NCBI RefSeq assembly: GCF_001424835.1
Contig: NZ_LMCQ01000022.1
Coordinates: 172,604-236,603 of the forward strand
Direction of reading: 5' to 3'
DNA: 64,000 nt
From: Variovorax sp. Root318D1
Lineage (GTDB): Bacteria; Pseudomonadota; Gammaproteobacteria; Burkholderiales; Burkholderiaceae_C
Position numbers and translations under genes: made by a program. The notes beneath the pieces were generated by a model, which saw nothing but the letters and a program-made list of their open reading frames with translations, made no database searches and was not told the DNA's origin. Below, in pieces: positions 62,319 through 64,000 of the stretch (the first letter of the stretch is position 1; each line of letters begins with the position of its first letter).

Positions 62319-62989
62319 TCGTCGTCGCCTGCCGAGGTCGACAGGCGATAGCCGAGGCCGCGCAGTGTCTGGATATGGCTCTTGCCGAGCTTGCGCCGCA
62401 GCCGGCTGATGAACACCTCGAGCGTGTTGCTGTCGGCCTCGTCGCCGAAGCCGTAGAGCGCATCGGCCAGGTTCTCGCGGGTGTGGATTCGCTCGGGCCG
62501 CGTGGCCATGACGCGCAGCAGGGCCCACTCCTTCTGGGTCAGCACGACCGGGTTTCCATCCTTGCGGACCCGCTCCTGGGCCAGGTCGATCTCCAGCGTT
62601 CCAAGATGCAGCACCGGCGCAGTGCCGGCATTACGCCGCCGCTCGACCGCGCGCAGCCGCGCCAGCAGCTCGGCCGGGTCGTAGGGCTTGATGAGGTAGT
62701 CGTCGGCGCCGGCATCGAGTCCTCGGATGCGATCGGTGACCTGGTCGCGCGCAGTCAGCACGATGACGATGGGCGGCTCGCGCAGCGCGCGCACCTGCGG
62801 CAGCAGCGAAAGGCCGTCGCCGTCGCCCAGGTGCAGGTCGAGCAGCACGGCGGCGTATTGCACGGAGTGCAGGGCGCCCCGGGCTTCGGCGAGGCTGGAC
62901 GCGACGTCGACAACGAAAGCCTTTGCAAGCAGATAGCTGCAGACGGCGTCTGCCAACGCACTGTCATCTTCGACGAGCAATATGCGCAC
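62315..62989 (-). CDS. OmpR-family response regulator (QseB/PmrA-like)
   Basis: A 224-residue regulator with acidic pocket D8-D9, phosphoacceptor D51 in VLLDLHLGDGDG, Thr in LTARDQV and Lys in IKPYDPAEL. A winged-helix domain ends IQTLRGLGYRLST. It starts at 62989 and is coupled to the kinase gene by ATGA. It is divergent from PAP2-family genes, with TTCAG direct repeats in the shared leader, so those genes and its own operon are likely targets. Confidence 0.9.
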   Translation of the reverse strand: MRILLVEDDSALADAVCSYLLAKAFVVDVASSLAEARGALHSVQYAAVLLDLHLGDGDGLSLLPQVRALREPPIVIVLTARDQVTDRIRGLDAGADDYLIKPYDPAELLARLRAVERRRNAGTAPVLHLGTLEIDLAQERVRKDGNPVVLTQKEWALLRVMATRPERIHTRENLADALYGFGDEADSNTLEVFISRLRRKLGKSHIQTLRGLGYRLSTSAGDDE

Positions 62990-63063
62990 GCGAGGTCATC
63001 TTTCTTCAAAAAACCGAGTCTATCGCCGAGCGACGAAGCGGCCCGGAAGCGCGTCAGCTTTCG

Positions 63064-63092
63064 TTCAGGCTGCTTCAGGATCGGTTCAGACC
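63064..63092. promoter_or_regulatory. Three TTCAG direct repeats, candidate response-regulator site
   Basis: GTTCAGG, CTTCAGG and GTTCAGA occur with their TTCAG cores starting at 63065, 63075 and 63086, one helical turn apart. They lie in the divergent leader between the regulator gene (start 62989) and the PAP2 gene (start 63151). OmpR-type regulators commonly bind tandem half-sites with this spacing. Confidence 0.55.
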
Positions 63093-63150
63093 AGGAACGT
63101 AGGCTTTGGGGTCTCCCAGACTTGTTTTTCCGCTGCTTGTTTCCCTGCTC

Positions 63151-63879
63151 ATGACGCGTGTGCTGAATCTGCCGACTGTTTCCAATAATCTTCGTCCGGG
63201 GGCCATGACCCTTCTGGCGCTGGTGCTCCTGCTGGCCTGGGATGCCACCGGCGGCGATCTCGTCCTGGCGCGGCTCGCGGGCACGCCCATGGGCTTCCCC
63301 TGGCGGGACAACGCCTTTCTTGTCCATGTGATGCATGAAAGCGCCAAGAACCTGAGCTGGCTGTTCGTGATTGCGCTGTTCGCCGGCATCCGCTGGCCGC
63401 TGGGCATCTTGCGGCGACTGCCGGTTCGCGCCCGGGCGCAGCTGGCTGTCACCGTGCTGTTTTCTGTGGTTGCGGTCAGCCTGCTCAAGCACGCAAGCCA
63501 CACGAGCTGCCCCTGGGACCTGAAGGAATTCGGCGGTGTGGCAAGCCACGTGTCGCATTGGGCATGGAAGGTCTATGACGGCGGCCCGGGCGGGTGTTTT
63601 CCAGCCGGTCATGCCTCTGCGGCCTTCGCGTACCTGGGCGGCTATTTCGTTCTGCGCCGGGTGTCGCCGCGCACCGCGCTCGTCTGGCTCGGCGTGTCGC
63701 TGGTCGCGGGCCTTGCGCTGGGTCTGTCGCAGCAGCTGCGAGGCGCGCACTACATGAGCCACACGCTGTGGACCGCGTGGATCTGCTGGGCGATGGGCTT
63801 TGCCATCGACCTCGTCGCCGCACCCCGGGCCCCTCGACTGCCAGCGGCCCAACCTGCCGCCTTGCATGCAGGCCCTTGA
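63151..63879 (+). CDS. PAP2-family membrane phosphatase
   Basis: A 242-residue protein starting at ATG 63151, with about six membrane helices. The PAP2 motifs are recognisable but modified: KHASHTSCPWDL for motif 1 (the usual RP is replaced), CFPAGHAS for motif 2 (PSGH-like, catalytic His kept), and RGAHYMSHTLW for motif 3 (His kept, usual Asp not evident). This resembles the acidPPc group of lipid phosphatases near PmrAB-like regulators that remodel lipid A or undecaprenyl-type carriers. It is divergent from the two-component genes and probably under their control. Confidence 0.78.
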   Translation: MTRVLNLPTVSNNLRPGAMTLLALVLLLAWDATGGDLVLARLAGTPMGFPWRDNAFLVHVMHESAKNLSWLFVIALFAGIRWPLGILRRLPVRARAQLAVTVLFSVVAVSLLKHASHTSCPWDLKEFGGVASHVSHWAWKVYDGGPGGCFPAGHASAAFAYLGGYFVLRRVSPRTALVWLGVSLVAGLALGLSQQLRGAHYMSHTLWTAWICWAMGFAIDLVAAPRAPRLPAAQPAALHAGP

Positions 63880-64000
63880 TGTCGCGCTATTCGAACTGAT
63901 CAACGCAAGCGCCGCGGCGCCGGCGTGGAGCATTCATTTCGCGCGCTTTGTCTCCGATGTGCTGCCGGCCCTGCTGGGTGCGGCCATCCTCTGCGGCGGC
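63866..64000 (+). CDS. Second PAP2-family protein, 3' end outside window
   Basis: A partial ORF from ATG 63866, which overlaps the preceding stop by 14 bases. It reads MQALDVALFELINASAAAPAW, then a hydrophobic helix (VLPALLGAAILCGG) cut by the window edge. The LxxxINAxAxxPxW start is typical of undecaprenyl-diphosphatase/PAP2 proteins that follow a membrane phosphatase in such loci. Only 45 codons are visible, so the assignment rests on that N-terminus and position. Confidence 0.55.
   Translation, partial: MQALDVALFELINASAAAPAWSIHFARFVSDVLPALLGAAILCGG

Noticed and set aside
1-64000. CRISPR array, tRNA/rRNA genes or a complete insertion sequence
   Set aside because: I looked for regularly spaced repeats, tRNA-like cloverleaf ends and transposase motifs and found none; the only repeats are the Rhs core duplication and the REP-like doublet.

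Overview
This window is high-GC DNA that reads as a Comamonadaceae betaproteobacterium, most likely Variovorax or a close relative. The basis is the gene mix: Bug-type tricarboxylate receptors, several TRAP transporters, a gcvTHP operon behind a tandem glycine riboswitch, TctDE-like signalling, and protein families typical of that group. This is an inference from gene content; no 16S gene is present.

Layout. (1) 1-6650 is an Rhs polymorphic-toxin locus. The 3' part of a large rhs gene ends in a variable toxin tip and overlaps its candidate immunity gene. A displaced second Rhs C-terminus follows, carrying a YwqJ-like deaminase tip and a SUKH-3 immunity gene. After it comes an AT-richer stretch of damaged immunity-like ORFs. 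(2) 6650-10653 is a fructose/ribose-type ABC importer (frcBCA-like) with a ROK regulator and a perfect inverted repeat in front. (3) 10659-17003 holds two small regulatory or unknown genes, a TctDE-like two-component system flanked by two Bug/TctC-type receptors without TctAB membrane subunits, and an IclR regulator. (4) 17071-29079 is a shikimate/quinate-to-protocatechuate locus: two divergent AroE paralogues, a TRAP importer, pcaB, pcaC, an MFS carrier, pcaD, a quiC-type dehydroshikimate dehydratase and a second MFS symporter. The likely regulator is the divergent IclR protein. A perfect 15-bp palindrome of the GTTCGAT-N-ATCGAAC type lies in front of quiC. PcaGH and a dehydroquinase are not in the window. 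(5) 29127-37280 contains mixed housekeeping and unknown genes (FrnE-like DsbA, a DUF1800/DUF1501 pair, TapT, nitronate monooxygenase, an esterase, DUF3014). (6) 37338-42136 is the glycine cleavage operon gcvT-gcvH-gcvP with its riboswitch, all on the minus strand.

(7) 42871-46774 (minus) is a sugar-acid locus: a DenD-like dehydrogenase plus a complete TRAP system with a terminator hairpin between dctP and dctQ. (8) 46875-56302 is a plus-strand cluster: LysR, a DUF1445 putative hydro-lyase, a TRAP system with two receptors of one subfamily, and a fused HyuA-HyuB 5-oxoprolinase. I read it as a candidate 5-oxoproline (pyroglutamate) or D-glutamate-derivative utilisation island. (9) 56341-56550 holds two inverted copies of a palindromic, REP/MITE-like element. 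(10) 56637-64000 has ETF-ubiquinone oxidoreductase (minus), an SDR, a thioesterase, two secreted unknown proteins, an OmpR/QseBC-type two-component system, and two overlapping PAP2-family genes divergent from it. The second PAP2 gene runs off the window.

No tRNA, rRNA, CRISPR array or complete transposase gene was seen.
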